A stretch of 16,588 bases of DNA from Balneolales bacterium (GCA_007116685.1 SKIC01000183.1:1-16588); one strand, 5' to 3'; positions 6,628 to 15,109 are shown, counted from the stretch's first letter. Translations and numbers: made by a program. Notes: a model not told the origin generated them from the sequence alone.

Positions 6628-7683
6628 CTACTCTTTATTTTTTTGAATCTTAAGTAATTGGAATAAAGAAAATGAGCGTTCGCTAAAAACTAGTGTTATA
6701 ACTGTAATTAAAACTACCGTGAAAAACATAACGGCATGTGTTACAATAGCATAAGTCATTGCTAGGCCTGAAGGTACCATATAAACTATTATCAAAGTTT
6801 GGCCCACAAACCAGTGATATGTTCCTACACCACCCGGTGAGGGCAAGGCAACACCAATGGCAGAAACCACCATAATCACGAAAGCCTCCCGCATTCCAAG
6901 TCCGTAAACAGACACCATATCGAATCCCCAGAAAGGTATGTAGGCCAATAAGACATATCCGAACCAGATTAGTATAGTGCTTCCAATAAACAAACCCCAG
7001 TTGCGCACCAACCGGAGAGATAAAAGCCCTTCAGAAAACAAAAGCAGTATTTCTTTAATCTTAAGATATGCCGTGGTAAACAAGCCCGCATTTTCGGTAT
7101 TCGACATGAATGTTTTGTTTATCAACCAAAGCAATACAAGCCCAAGCAGGATAAAAACGGTAACCAAAATTACATTTATGGGATCAAATAAAATTTTGGC
7201 CAGGTCCACTGTGTCTTCACCAAATATCGATCGAATTGCCTGAGGGTCGGAGACAAAAAAGAATACGATGAACAGAAGCATTACCATAAGCATTACGGTA
7301 TCGACAATTCTTTCCAGAAATACGGTGCCTAAGGTTTTGGAATTTGAGCCACCTTCAATACGAGTCACATAAACGGCTCTTGAGAGCTCTCCGAGACGTG
7401 GAATAGCGTAATTCAACAAATAACCAAGCATCACACCGTTAAACAACGTTCTCTTAGAGGGTAAGCGATTATCTTCCTGAGCCTCAAATAATTGTTGCCA
7501 ACGAACAGCCCTGGAATAATGAGCCATCAAGGTTACCAGAACATAAAAGGGAATCCAGCCATACGACATTTGCTGCAAGGATTCCTGAACTTCTGAAAGA
7601 GATACATTTCGCAGCGCCAACCAAAGGAACAATCCCCCGATTATTATACTTATGATAAACTTACCGAAGTTTTGTATGCTCAT
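6628..7683 (-). CDS. YbhN/AglD-type flippase-like integral membrane protein (UPF0104)
   Basis: A 351-aa polytopic inner-membrane protein with about eight hydrophobic segments (near 9-26, 44-60, 84-96, 128-147, 172-192, 233-255, 264-310 and 315-337). Family signatures are clear. YAIPRLGELSRAVYVTRIEG (residues ~92-111) is followed by LGTVFLERIVD, the signature of the lysylphosphatidylglycerol synthase TM-region/UPF0104 family. A late SPGGVGTYHW motif also matches. The soluble aminoacyl-transfer domain of MprF is absent, so lipid aminoacylation is not expected; relatives have been proposed to move or modify lipids. Its ATG overlaps the lolA-like stop by 4 nt (ATGA), which suggests coupled expression with lipoprotein carriage. 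Substrate unknown. Confidence 0.85.
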   Translation of the reverse strand: MSIQNFGKFIISIIIGGLFLWLALRNVSLSEVQESLQQMSYGWIPFYVLVTLMAHYSRAVRWQQLFEAQEDNRLPSKRTLFNGVMLGYLLNYAIPRLGELSRAVYVTRIEGGSNSKTLGTVFLERIVDTVMLMVMLLFIVFFFVSDPQAIRSIFGEDTVDLAKILFDPINVILVTVFILLGLVLLWLINKTFMSNTENAGLFTTAYLKIKEILLLFSEGLLSLRLVRNWGLFIGSTILIWFGYVLLAYIPFWGFDMVSVYGLGMREAFVIMVVSAIGVALPSPGGVGTYHWFVGQTLIIVYMVPSGLAMTYAIVTHAVMFFTVVLITVITLVFSERSFSLFQLLKIQKNKE

Positions 7684-8288
7684 TCCCTTAAATCAAGAAT
7701 TTCTGCGGATTCAGGATAAGAGAAATCGAAAGGAAGATCCGCGACGGACATAAATCGAATTTCTTCAAATTGTGTAGTGAAAATATTCTCCGTCTGATCT
7801 ATGGCTATTACTTCGAGGGGAAGACTATTTTCATCTATGGTGATACTAACCTTAGTGAATATCTCAAAAGGATCATCCGAAACTAACTCAATAAGCACGG
7901 TGCCATCTTCAAAACGCTCAACACTTACTTGATAAAGATCTGACGGAGCGGAAAAAAAGCGGGAGGGAGCAAATTCGTCTTCTTCAGGAAAGTAATCACT
8001 AATGATAACCTTGTTTTCAGTAGCACTATAAACGCGTGATATCATCCCATCAACAAAAATCGTTTGATTATCTACACGAATCAGATATTTATCGCCTGAA
8101 ATTACGATATCGCCCTGATGGAATGTTTGCTCGCCGGTAAATCCATCTCTAAAAACATGCTGCATCTGGCCTGTTAGCCCCTCGCCCTGCTCGAATCGAT
8201 CTATGAACTGCCGGAACTCCTGAGGCAAATCAGCAGAAACAGCTTGTATCGGTAATATGAATAATATGATCAGATATGCGAATCTCAT
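7680..8288 (-). CDS. lolA: LolA-like outer-membrane lipoprotein carrier
   Basis: A 202-aa periplasmic protein with a signal peptide (about 1-19, MRFAYLIILFILPIQAVSA then DLP). The mature part has the LolA/LolB half-barrel pattern: an initial helix (QEFRQFIDRFEQGEGLTGQM), then paired strands including GDIVISGDKYLIRVDNQTIFVDG-type repeats. TKVSITIDENSLPLEVIAID and a final strand follow. LolA ferries lipoproteins from the inner-membrane LolCDE complex to the outer membrane. Position supports the call: it follows ftsK with a 4-nt overlap, and ftsK-lolA adjacency is widespread. The conserved Arg of E. coli LolA cannot be assigned confidently by eye, so a general LolA-fold protein is the fallback. 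Confidence 0.8.
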   Translation of the reverse strand: MRFAYLIILFILPIQAVSADLPQEFRQFIDRFEQGEGLTGQMQHVFRDGFTGEQTFHQGDIVISGDKYLIRVDNQTIFVDGMISRVYSATENKVIISDYFPEEDEFAPSRFFSAPSDLYQVSVERFEDGTVLIELVSDDPFEIFTKVSITIDENSLPLEVIAIDQTENIFTTQFEEIRFMSVADLPFDFSYPESAEILDLRE

Positions 8289-10825
8289 TCGTCTATTTCT
8301 GCGAGACGTTCTGCAAGTTCATCTTCGTCTTTTATTAAAACATCACGGGCTGTGCTTCCCTGATACGGCCCCACAATTCCTGCTGCAAAAAGTTGATCAA
8401 CGATTCTACCCGCCCGGTTGTAACCGAGTTTTAGTTTTCTTTGCAGTAAGGATACAGAGCCCTGCTGATGCAAAACGACTACCTTGGCTGCTTCTTCGAA
8501 TAAATCATCTCGTTCTGATTTATCCAATGGACCGGCTTCTGCGGATTCGTCTTCAATTTCAGGCAGATAATAGGGCTTACCAAATCCAATCTGATTTCCG
8601 ATGAATTCCGTAATGCGCTCAACTTCTTCGGTAGATACAAAAGCATTTTGAACACGAATCATACCACTACCGGCCGAGAATAACATATCCCCCATACCTA
8701 CAAGCTGATCGGCGCCCATAGTATCTAAAATAGTTCTTGAATCGACTTTGGAAGCCACACGGTATCCCAAGCGGGCAGGGAAGTTTGCTTTAATGGTACC
8801 TGTAATTACATTTACGGATGGTCTTTGTGTGGCCACAACCAAGTGGATACCTACCGCGCGGGCAAGCTGGGCAATACGGGCAATCGGCTCTTCGATTTGC
8901 TTACCGGCAGTCATCATCAAATCTGCCAACTCATCAATAATAACTACAATGTAGGGTAGGTGTCTGTGACCCAAATCGGCCTCAAGAGTGCCACCACTAT
9001 GTTTTTCATTGTAGGATTTGATATCCCGAACCATAGCCATTTTGAGCAAATCATAACGGTCATCCATTTCTTTACAAACGGAGTTCAAGGTCTCGAGAAC
9101 TTTACTAGTGTCTGTAATGATGGGCTCTTCAGCATCAGGTAAGGTAGCCAAATAGTGATTTTGAATATTTCTGTACAGAGATAATTCAATCTTTTTAGGA
9201 TCTACTAATACAAATTTCAAGTTCTTAGGATGACATTTGTATAGCAAACAGGTAATTATCGTATTGATACCAACCGATTTACCCGAACCGGTTGCTCCGG
9301 CAACAAGCAAGTGAGGTAACTTATGGAGATCGACCATAAATACGTCGTTCTCAATGGTGCGGCCGAAGGCAATTGGCAAGGTCATTTTGGTTTCGGCAAA
9401 TTTTTTGGTTTTGATTACCGATTTGATAGAAACCATTTCCCGCTTACGATTTGGCACTTCGATACCAACCTTACTTTTGCCCGGAATCGGAGCAATGATA
9501 CGCAAACCATGAGTGGCCATCGCCATTTTTAAATCATTGGCGTAGCTTTCAATCTTGCTGATTTTTACATCGGGCGCAGGTTGTAATTCATACAAGGTAA
9601 CCGTTGGCCCAACAATCGCCTCAATACCTGTGATTTCAATTCCATGTCGATTGAGTTTATCGAGGATAATCATTTTGTTTTGGTTGATTTCTTCGAGATC
9701 AACCTCGTTACCCTCTTCCGGAGGATTATCTAACAAATCAAGAGTTGGAAAGCGGAAAGCAACCTCTTTTACTTCTTTAGAGATGGTTTTCTGACCTTTT
9801 TCAATTTCTTTATCCTCAGCTTCCTCATCGCCTTCGCCTTTATACACCGAAATTTCGAGGTCATCTTCAGACTTCTGTGGCACCGGCATTTCGTCTTTTT
9901 TGCGCTCTTTCGCTAGTATTACCCTAGGTTTTGATTCTGAAAGTTCTTTATCCTCTTGCTGACGCTGTCGTAACCGCTCTTCCTCTATTTCTTTAGAACG
10001 AGCAACAATTTCTTCAATAGATGGCTTATTCGCTTCTTCCTTTTCTTTGAGCTCTGCCTGCTGACGAGCTTTCAGAACTCTATCGGCCTGTTCGGTCTTT
10101 TTACGCTCAAATTCTTCTTTCTCTTTTTGCTCTGCTTCCAGCTTGGCCTTGGCTTCTCTTTCGGCTTTTTCTTTCGCTTTCTGTTCTTTTCTCTCTTCCA
10201 TTCTACCACGAAGTTTCGCCAATCCATCTTTAAAACGGTCTATGGTAACCTGAATATCACCATCAATAAAAAAGAGAATTGCAATGATACCTAATGAGGC
10301 GAAAATGATGATCGGACCATAAGGGCCAACAATCATATCTAATGCTGATGCAATTCCAAAGCCTGCGCTACCACTCCAACTTGCTGACGGAATGTCGTTG
10401 CCTAGTGCAATATTGAGCCAGCCTAGAAAGGAAGCAAATAGAATCATAATGGCAGTAAAGTATGCCGCTTGAGGATGCAGAGCTTTCAAATCCTGATGTC
10501 GGAATAATTTCCAGCCATAAACCAGAACTATGACTGAAATTACCAGAGAGATGTAACCGAATAAATAATGGACAAAAAAGTAAGACAAATATGCGCCCAA
10601 GGGTCCCAGTCCATTTTGTATTCGTAAGGCTGGCCCCTGAGCCGCCTTGAAAATAGAATCCAGCCCTAACTGACTGATTATTCGAATATCTTCAGGGTGA
10701 TGTGTAATAATGCTCAAGCCTAGCAATAGTGCTATAGCAATAATTATAACACCTAAAATTTCAATCTTTCTTTCAGGAGCCACTAAACTTGTGTTGGTAT
10801 TATTTTTAGAAGTTGATTTGGCCAT
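8285..10825 (-). CDS. ftsK: FtsK/SpoIIIE DNA translocase
   Basis: An 846-aa septum-associated DNA pump that clears chromosome ends into daughter cells and, in well-studied species, activates XerCD at dif. Four membrane helices are visible (about 22-42, 78-104, 119-140 and 168-188). A short Lys/Glu/Arg/Gln-rich coiled-coil linker (~200-345) replaces the very long Pro/Gln linker of E. coli. The alpha domain (~375-480) is followed by the motor, with Walker A GATGSGKS (510-517), VLVDPKK (539-545) and Walker B YIVVIIDELADL (625-636). ATQRPSVNVITGTIKANFP (665-683) is diagnostic of the family. A gamma winged-helix DNA-recognition domain (~775-832) closes the protein. It starts 7 nt after comB and overlaps lolA by 4 nt. 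All key motifs are intact. Confidence 0.97.
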   Translation of the reverse strand: MAKSTSKNNTNTSLVAPERKIEILGVIIIAIALLLGLSIITHHPEDIRIISQLGLDSIFKAAQGPALRIQNGLGPLGAYLSYFFVHYLFGYISLVISVIVLVYGWKLFRHQDLKALHPQAAYFTAIMILFASFLGWLNIALGNDIPSASWSGSAGFGIASALDMIVGPYGPIIIFASLGIIAILFFIDGDIQVTIDRFKDGLAKLRGRMEERKEQKAKEKAEREAKAKLEAEQKEKEEFERKKTEQADRVLKARQQAELKEKEEANKPSIEEIVARSKEIEEERLRQRQQEDKELSESKPRVILAKERKKDEMPVPQKSEDDLEISVYKGEGDEEAEDKEIEKGQKTISKEVKEVAFRFPTLDLLDNPPEEGNEVDLEEINQNKMIILDKLNRHGIEITGIEAIVGPTVTLYELQPAPDVKISKIESYANDLKMAMATHGLRIIAPIPGKSKVGIEVPNRKREMVSIKSVIKTKKFAETKMTLPIAFGRTIENDVFMVDLHKLPHLLVAGATGSGKSVGINTIITCLLYKCHPKNLKFVLVDPKKIELSLYRNIQNHYLATLPDAEEPIITDTSKVLETLNSVCKEMDDRYDLLKMAMVRDIKSYNEKHSGGTLEADLGHRHLPYIVVIIDELADLMMTAGKQIEEPIARIAQLARAVGIHLVVATQRPSVNVITGTIKANFPARLGYRVASKVDSRTILDTMGADQLVGMGDMLFSAGSGMIRVQNAFVSTEEVERITEFIGNQIGFGKPYYLPEIEDESAEAGPLDKSERDDLFEEAAKVVVLHQQGSVSLLQRKLKLGYNRAGRIVDQLFAAGIVGPYQGSTARDVLIKDEDELAERLAEIDE

Positions 10826-10832
10826 TTAATAA

Positions 10833-11555
10833 TTAGATAATCATTCCATCTTTTAATTCCGGCACGTAATCAAACATATCTACCTCGCAACAAAAGGCGA
10901 TATCTTTTTCATATCCCAGAGATTTTAGTGTTGTTGCGTGATTGGAGTCACTTACTACACTCTTAATATTTTTACCATATTTTTGATACAATCCAAATGC
11001 AATTTTGGCACCATCTCGGGAAGTCTTCCATAATTTACCATCCATCAGGTTGTAAATGATTGCTCCGGCACAAAGCATATCCTCCAAAGAAAGCCGACCC
11101 TTCCAACCTGCGCAAATCACCATAATTTCACGTTCTGTGGCTTTTAGCTTATTAACGACAGCCGTCATATTCAGAAAAGAAGCAATAAAAACTTCTTCGG
11201 CATTACCACTTCTCGTAATTGCTTTGGAACCGTTGGTAGTGTTTAAAATTATAGTTTTTTCTGCAACAGCTTCCGCAGTGTATTCCATTGGGGAATTTCC
11301 GTGGTGATAACCTTCGATTTTCAAACCATCTTTTTCTCCACACAATAAAAAGCGTGATGGATCCAGATTTTGAGCAATTTTACCAGCTTCGCCCATATCA
11401 GAGACCGGAATTACACTTTTAGCACCATTAGCGAGTGCTACAGAAATGCTAGAAGTGGCTCTCAAAACATCAATAACTACAACCGTTCTGTCTTTAACCT
11501 CATCTTCTCGAAACGCACTGTAATGGGAGAATAAATCAATAAATGGAGTGTTCAT
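10833..11555 (-). CDS. comB: 2-phosphosulfolactate phosphatase family (ComB)
   Basis: A 240-aa protein matching ComB in length and motifs: VVVIDVLRATSS (residues 25-36), CGEKDGLKIEGYHHGNSP (72-89), ILNTTNGSKAI (103-113) and CAGWKGRLSLEDMLCAG (148-164). These carry the acidic and polar residues of the Mg-dependent active site. ComB hydrolyses 2-phosphosulfolactate to sulfolactate, an early step of coenzyme M synthesis in methanogens and a route to sulfolactate in some bacteria. No ComA, ComC or other sulfonate gene is nearby. It sits 11 nt after gcvT and 7 nt before ftsK. The real substrate in this organism is therefore open, though the family call is confident. Confidence 0.9.
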   Translation of the reverse strand: MNTPFIDLFSHYSAFREDEVKDRTVVVIDVLRATSSISVALANGAKSVIPVSDMGEAGKIAQNLDPSRFLLCGEKDGLKIEGYHHGNSPMEYTAEAVAEKTIILNTTNGSKAITRSGNAEEVFIASFLNMTAVVNKLKATEREIMVICAGWKGRLSLEDMLCAGAIIYNLMDGKLWKTSRDGAKIAFGLYQKYGKNIKSVVSDSNHATTLKSLGYEKDIAFCCEVDMFDYVPELKDGMII

Positions 11556-11566
11556 AGTGTTTTTGT

Positions 11567-12664
11567 TTATTTCCTGATGAATGGAGGAGTTACTACAATC
11601 GCCTCTTCTTCGTTATTTCTGATCTTAATGAAAACGTTTTCTTTTTCGCCTAGAGCATCTTTTGAAACGATGGCCATGCCTATGCCTTTATCTTTTAAGA
11701 CTGACATACCACCGCTGGTCACCTGACCAATTACTGTGCCGGCACCGTCTGTTACTTCGTAACCCTGACGTGGGATTTTTTTGGCAGCAGCCATTTCAAA
11801 CCCAATTGTTTTTCGGTCACTTCCTTTTTCTTTTATTGCCAATAAAGCCCCTTTCCCAATAAAAGAACCCTTATCCAGTTTGGTAATCCAGCCTAATCGA
11901 GCCTCAAATGGATGGGTGTCTTTGCTGATGTCATTTCCATAAAGCGCGTAACCCATTTCAAGGCGTAGTGTGTCACGAGCACCAAGTCCGGCAGGAGCAA
12001 TATCGAAATCTTTTCCCGCCTCCATTATGGCTTCCCAAATTGTTTCGGGGTTTACTTCATTCTTATCAAAATACAATTCAAAACCAGCTTCACCGGTATA
12101 GCCCGTGACTGAGATAATCACATTATCACAACCTGCAAAATGACCTTTTTCGAAATGATAGAATTTGATGGCTTCGAGATTTATTTCCGTTAAGGATTGC
12201 AAACACTTGGGAGCCTGCGGACCCTGCACTGCCAAAAGGCACATATCATCAGATTTGTCGGTTACAACAGCATCAAAAGTGTTGTTCTGATTTATCCAGT
12301 CCAAATCTTTGTCTTTGTTGGAGGCGTTAACTACCAGCATATATTCTTCTTCAGACATCATGTAAATGATCAAATCGTCAACAATGCCTCCATCTTCATA
12401 GCACATAGCAGAATACTGAGCTCTGCCAGGAAATAATTTTGTAGCATCATTAATAGTAACGTGCTGAATCAAATCTAAGGCTTCCTTTCCGGTGATGAAA
12501 AACTCGCCCATGTGCGAAACATCAAACATCCCAACTCGCTCACGTACAGCCATGTGTTCCTTTTTAATACCTTCGTATTGTACAGGCATTTCAAAACCGC
12601 CAAAATCAATCAATTTGGCGTTATACTTTTTATGTATCTCGAAAAATGGTGTTCTCGTGAGCAT
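11567..12664 (-). CDS. gcvT: Aminomethyltransferase, glycine cleavage system T protein
   Basis: A 365-aa tetrahydrofolate-dependent enzyme of normal length. It takes the aminomethyl group from GcvH and releases ammonia, forming 5,10-methylene-THF. Motifs: FGGFEMPVQYEGIKKEH (21-37), GMFDVSHMGEF (45-55), and YEDGGIVDDLIIY (89-101) with the conserved Asp pair at the folate site. VTGYTGEAGFELYF and LGARDTLRLEMGYALYGND follow, then the C-terminal barrel (KKIPRQGYEV, IGQVTSGGMS). GcvT-like YgfZ proteins are excluded by the full D-pair and GARDTLR segments. gcvH and gcvP are not in the window. The gene is 33 nt downstream of the cupin gene and 11 nt before comB. Confidence 0.96.
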   Translation of the reverse strand: MLTRTPFFEIHKKYNAKLIDFGGFEMPVQYEGIKKEHMAVRERVGMFDVSHMGEFFITGKEALDLIQHVTINDATKLFPGRAQYSAMCYEDGGIVDDLIIYMMSEEEYMLVVNASNKDKDLDWINQNNTFDAVVTDKSDDMCLLAVQGPQAPKCLQSLTEINLEAIKFYHFEKGHFAGCDNVIISVTGYTGEAGFELYFDKNEVNPETIWEAIMEAGKDFDIAPAGLGARDTLRLEMGYALYGNDISKDTHPFEARLGWITKLDKGSFIGKGALLAIKEKGSDRKTIGFEMAAAKKIPRQGYEVTDGAGTVIGQVTSGGMSVLKDKGIGMAIVSKDALGEKENVFIKIRNNEEEAIVVTPPFIRK

Positions 12665-12697
12665 ATCTAATCTTTAACTAATAATTCTATTTTTGTT

Positions 12698-13072
12698 CTA
12701 CTGTTGATTTTCTTCCAATCGCCGTGCCCCCTCCGGAGTAAAAGCAGGAATACAAACTGCCCAATACTCTGATTCTTCCTCGAATGGATTAGCATATTGC
12801 ACCAAACGGTTTTTTGGTGATAAAAATGATTCACCGGCCTCCAAAGTAACGGTGTCTTCATCCGTAGTAATCTGCATTTTTCCCCGAATCATAATGGTAA
12901 GTTCATCAAATACCGGCTTTTGTGCTGGTTCTGACCATCCGGGAGGGGCAATCATGTGTGCCAACGAATAATCCGAGTGCTCAGTTGAAGCCTTTCCGAA
13001 GTGCTCTTCAATAATTTTATTCCCGGGAACTAGTATGCGAACCGGCTTATTCTGCTTTATGTACTGCGGCAT
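12698..13072 (-). CDS. Small single-domain cupin protein
   Basis: A 124-aa cupin-fold protein. The core runs from IAPPGWSEPAQ (about 42-52) through FDELTIMIRGKMQITTDEDTV to LEAGESFLSPKNRLVQYANP, matching the two cupin motifs in spacing. The His-x-His of motif 1 and the His of motif 2 are replaced (PAQ and VQYAN), so the usual metal ligands are missing; only the motif-1 Glu (FDE) remains. The APPGWSEP pattern is shared by a common group of uncharacterised bacterial cupins, as far as I recall. It is the promoter-proximal gene of the gcvT-comB-ftsK run and is divergent from mrp. No substrate can be assigned. Confidence 0.82.
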   Translation of the reverse strand: MPQYIKQNKPVRILVPGNKIIEEHFGKASTEHSDYSLAHMIAPPGWSEPAQKPVFDELTIMIRGKMQITTDEDTVTLEAGESFLSPKNRLVQYANPFEEESEYWAVCIPAFTPEGARRLEENQQ

Positions 13073-13233
13073 AAGTTTGTTTACTTACGAAATATCTGAA
13101 TTCTTACTATTATGAATGCGTTATCACGATTGGATAAAGATGAAACCAATCTGAAATATACCATTATCAGCGTCAAATCGTTGGCGAAATTCATTATTTA
13201 ATTGAAACTTTTACGCAGTAAACGCAACTTTTT
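13073..13233. promoter_or_regulatory. Divergent intergenic region between the cupin operon and mrp
   Basis: These 161 nt must hold the start signals of two opposing transcription units. The sequence is A/T-rich and I could not settle on a -10/-35 pair for either direction. An imperfect inverted repeat, CGTCAA (13171-13176) and TTGGCG (13181-13186) with one G-T pair and a 4-nt loop, could be an operator. No Shine-Dalgarno precedes either start codon. Confidence 0.35.
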
Positions 13234-14334
13234 ATGGCTATCACTGAAGATAAAATTTTAGACGCCCTTTCAAATGTAATAGACCCCGACCTGGGAAAAG
13301 ATCTTGTGACTCTGAACATGATCGAAGATATCTCAATAGATGGGAAAAATGTATCATTCACCGTTAATCTAACAACTCCGGCCTGCCCCATGAAGGCAGA
13401 GATTGAGCGCGCTTGTATCAATGCCGTAAAACATATGGTAGACCCTGAGGCAGAGGTTACTCCCAATATGAGTTCCAAGGTTACACAGAGTCAGGCCACA
13501 AAACAGGAAGATGCTACCAGCGTACTTAGAAATGTCAAAAATATTATTGCCGTTGCATCCGGAAAGGGTGGCGTTGGAAAATCAACTGTTGCTGTAAATT
13601 TGGCCGTTGCACTGCATAAAGCAGGTGCAAAAGTGGGTCTTGTAGATACAGATATTTATGGCCCAAGTATCCCAACCATGTTTGATATCAAGGAAAGGCC
13701 TAATATTTCAACACAACGAAAAGTAATTCCTCTTGAAAAGCACGGCATTAAATTAATGTCTATGGGTTTCATGGTTGAAGCAGATCAAGCAGTTGTTTGG
13801 CGCGGACCCATGGTTTCCAGTGCCGTAAAACAATTCTTGGGCGAAACCGATTGGGGAGAGTTGGATTACTTGATTATGGACTTACCTCCCGGAACCGGAG
13901 ATATCCAACTTACCATTGTGCAAACAGTACCATTAACTGGTGCAATTGTTGTATCAACGCCACAAACCGTTGCTCTGGACGATGCCCGCAAAGGTGTGGC
14001 CATGTTTGAAAAGGTGAAAGTGCCTGTACTCGGAATTATCGAAAACATGGCATATTTCACTCCACCCGAATTGCCTGATAACAAATATTACATATTTGGT
14101 CAGGGCGGTGCCAGAAATCTCGCCGAAAAACTGCAAGTGCCATTCTTAGGAGAAGTACCTATCGAACAATCCGTTCGTGAAGGTGGGGATGAAGGTTTGC
14201 CCATTGTGCTTAAAGACGAACAATCGGCTTCCGCTGTTGCATTTAGAGACATTGCTGAAAAATCAGCTCAGCAAATTTCGATTAGAAATGCCGGAATGGA
14301 CCCTACAGAAAAAATTGAAATTTTGATTAAGTAG
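13234..14334 (+). CDS. mrp: Mrp/ApbC-family P-loop ATPase, Fe-S cluster carrier
   Basis: A 366-aa cytoplasmic protein in two parts. An N-terminal MIP18/DUF59 domain (~1-90) shows VIDPDLGKDLVTLNMI and TTPACPMKAEIERA with Cys51. A ParA/MinD-like ATPase (~100-366) has the deviant Walker A SGKGGVGKST (109-118), VDTDIYGPSIP (137-147) and MDLPPGTGDIQLT (215-227). Family members bind and transfer Fe-S clusters. The CxxC that ligates the bridging cluster in ApbC is absent: after IENMAYF (269-275) the sequence is TPPELPDNKYYIFGQGG. I recall this as common in Bacteroidota Mrp proteins. It is transcribed alone and ends in a strong terminator. The family call is certain; the cluster-binding mode here is open. 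Confidence 0.93.
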   Translation: MAITEDKILDALSNVIDPDLGKDLVTLNMIEDISIDGKNVSFTVNLTTPACPMKAEIERACINAVKHMVDPEAEVTPNMSSKVTQSQATKQEDATSVLRNVKNIIAVASGKGGVGKSTVAVNLAVALHKAGAKVGLVDTDIYGPSIPTMFDIKERPNISTQRKVIPLEKHGIKLMSMGFMVEADQAVVWRGPMVSSAVKQFLGETDWGELDYLIMDLPPGTGDIQLTIVQTVPLTGAIVVSTPQTVALDDARKGVAMFEKVKVPVLGIIENMAYFTPPELPDNKYYIFGQGGARNLAEKLQVPFLGEVPIEQSVREGGDEGLPIVLKDEQSASAVAFRDIAEKSAQQISIRNAGMDPTEKIEILIK

Positions 14335-14398
14335 CTTGCAAGCAAAGACCCTTTATCCGTAGCGGAGGATGATAGTTATATACAAGTATTAATCAACT

Positions 14399-14432
14399 AA
14401 TAGGCAGAACTTAACTTCTGCCTATTTTTTTT
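14399..14432 (+). terminator. Rho-independent terminator of mrp
   Basis: A perfect 11-bp stem (14399-14409 with 14416-14426, core TAGGCAGAA/TTCTGCCTA) closes a 6-nt loop (CTTAAC). An 8-T run follows at 14425-14432. It lies 65 nt after the mrp stop and 10 nt before the end of the convergent hydrolase gene. The minus-strand side lacks a comparable T-run, so it mainly serves mrp. Confidence 0.9.
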
Positions 14433-14441
14433 AGAAAAGTT

Positions 14442-15062
14442 TCATGACAAATTCATCATCTCTTTAACGGTAGTAATCTCATCCTGAATGATGGTATGTG
14501 GCATGTTCTCATACACTTTTAGAACGACATTAGCCCCGAGGCTTTCACACATATCGCGCGTTTCTTCTGCTCTTTTTACTGGAATGTGTGGGTCCACATC
14601 GCTGGTTCCGATGAAAAAAGGTGTTCCTTTGAAATCACCGCCTTCATAGCGGTCTTTTTTTATGGAATCCCCGATTAGTCCACCGGTAAATGAAGCAACT
14701 CCGGCAAATCTGCCTGTTACTTGTGCAGCTACCTCAGCCGTTAAACACGCACCCTGAGAGAATCCCATCAGGTAAATATTTTCCTGGGGAATATGTTCTG
14801 AGATTTCTGATATCAAACGCTTAATGGTATCAACAGCGCTGCTTAGCCATGGTTCGTTTTGCTTTTCGGGCGCCAGAAAACTGTACGGATACCAAGTATT
14901 CCCCGTAGCCTGCGGAGCAACGATGTAGCAATCCTCAATAGGAAATTCTTCGGCTAAAGGAATGATACTTTCGGCCGTTCCTCCACGACCATGAATGAGA
15001 ATTAAAGCATTTTTTGCTTCTTTTAGCGGCTTACCGCTTTCAATTAGTTTATATTCATGCAT
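14442..15062 (-). CDS. Alpha/beta-hydrolase, phospholipase/carboxylesterase family
   Basis: A 206-aa compact serine hydrolase. It shows ALILIHGRGGTAES (19-32, oxyanion-hole region) and the nucleophile elbow GFSQGA (100-105) with Ser102. The acidic residue is probably Asp157 in GTSDVDPHIP, and His189 lies in NMPHTI, completing a plausible triad. Length and motif spacing fit the Abhydrolase_2 (YpfH/acyl-protein-thioesterase-like) family. There is no signal peptide, so it is probably cytoplasmic. An AAAGGA-type Shine-Dalgarno (plus 15070-15075) sits 7 nt before the ATG, rare in this window, and supports this start over the inner ATG. It is divergent from the GmhB-like gene by 47 nt. Substrate unknown. 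Confidence 0.87.
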   Translation of the reverse strand: MHEYKLIESGKPLKEAKNALILIHGRGGTAESIIPLAEEFPIEDCYIVAPQATGNTWYPYSFLAPEKQNEPWLSSAVDTIKRLISEISEHIPQENIYLMGFSQGACLTAEVAAQVTGRFAGVASFTGGLIGDSIKKDRYEGGDFKGTPFFIGTSDVDPHIPVKRAEETRDMCESLGANVVLKVYENMPHTIIQDEITTVKEMMNLS

Positions 15063-15069
15063 GATTTTA

Positions 15070-15075
15070 TCCTTT
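15070..15075 (-). promoter_or_regulatory. Shine-Dalgarno of the hydrolase gene
   Basis: AAAGGA on the minus strand, 7 nt before the ATG at 15062. It is the only clear purine-rich ribosome-binding site I found; other genes here start after A/T-rich sequence. Confidence 0.5.
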
Positions 15076-15109
15076 CGTTTTTCTTATAACATAGCCACGG
15101 TACAATATC

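Noticed and set aside
9323..9794. Plus-strand frames inside ftsK
   Set aside because: Antisense to the conserved FtsK motor; no start signals or known domain.
12667..12861. Minus-strand 64-aa frame overlapping the 3' end of the cupin gene
   Set aside because: It overlaps a well-supported cupin frame and shows no recognisable motif.
14334..14343. GCTTGCAAGC palindrome at the mrp stop codon
   Set aside because: Too short to form a hairpin with a loop, and the real terminator lies 55 nt further on; probably chance.
15101..15106. TACAAT -10-like hexamer before the GmhB-like gene
   Set aside because: It lies only 3 nt from the ATG with no matching -35 element, so it is not a credible promoter.
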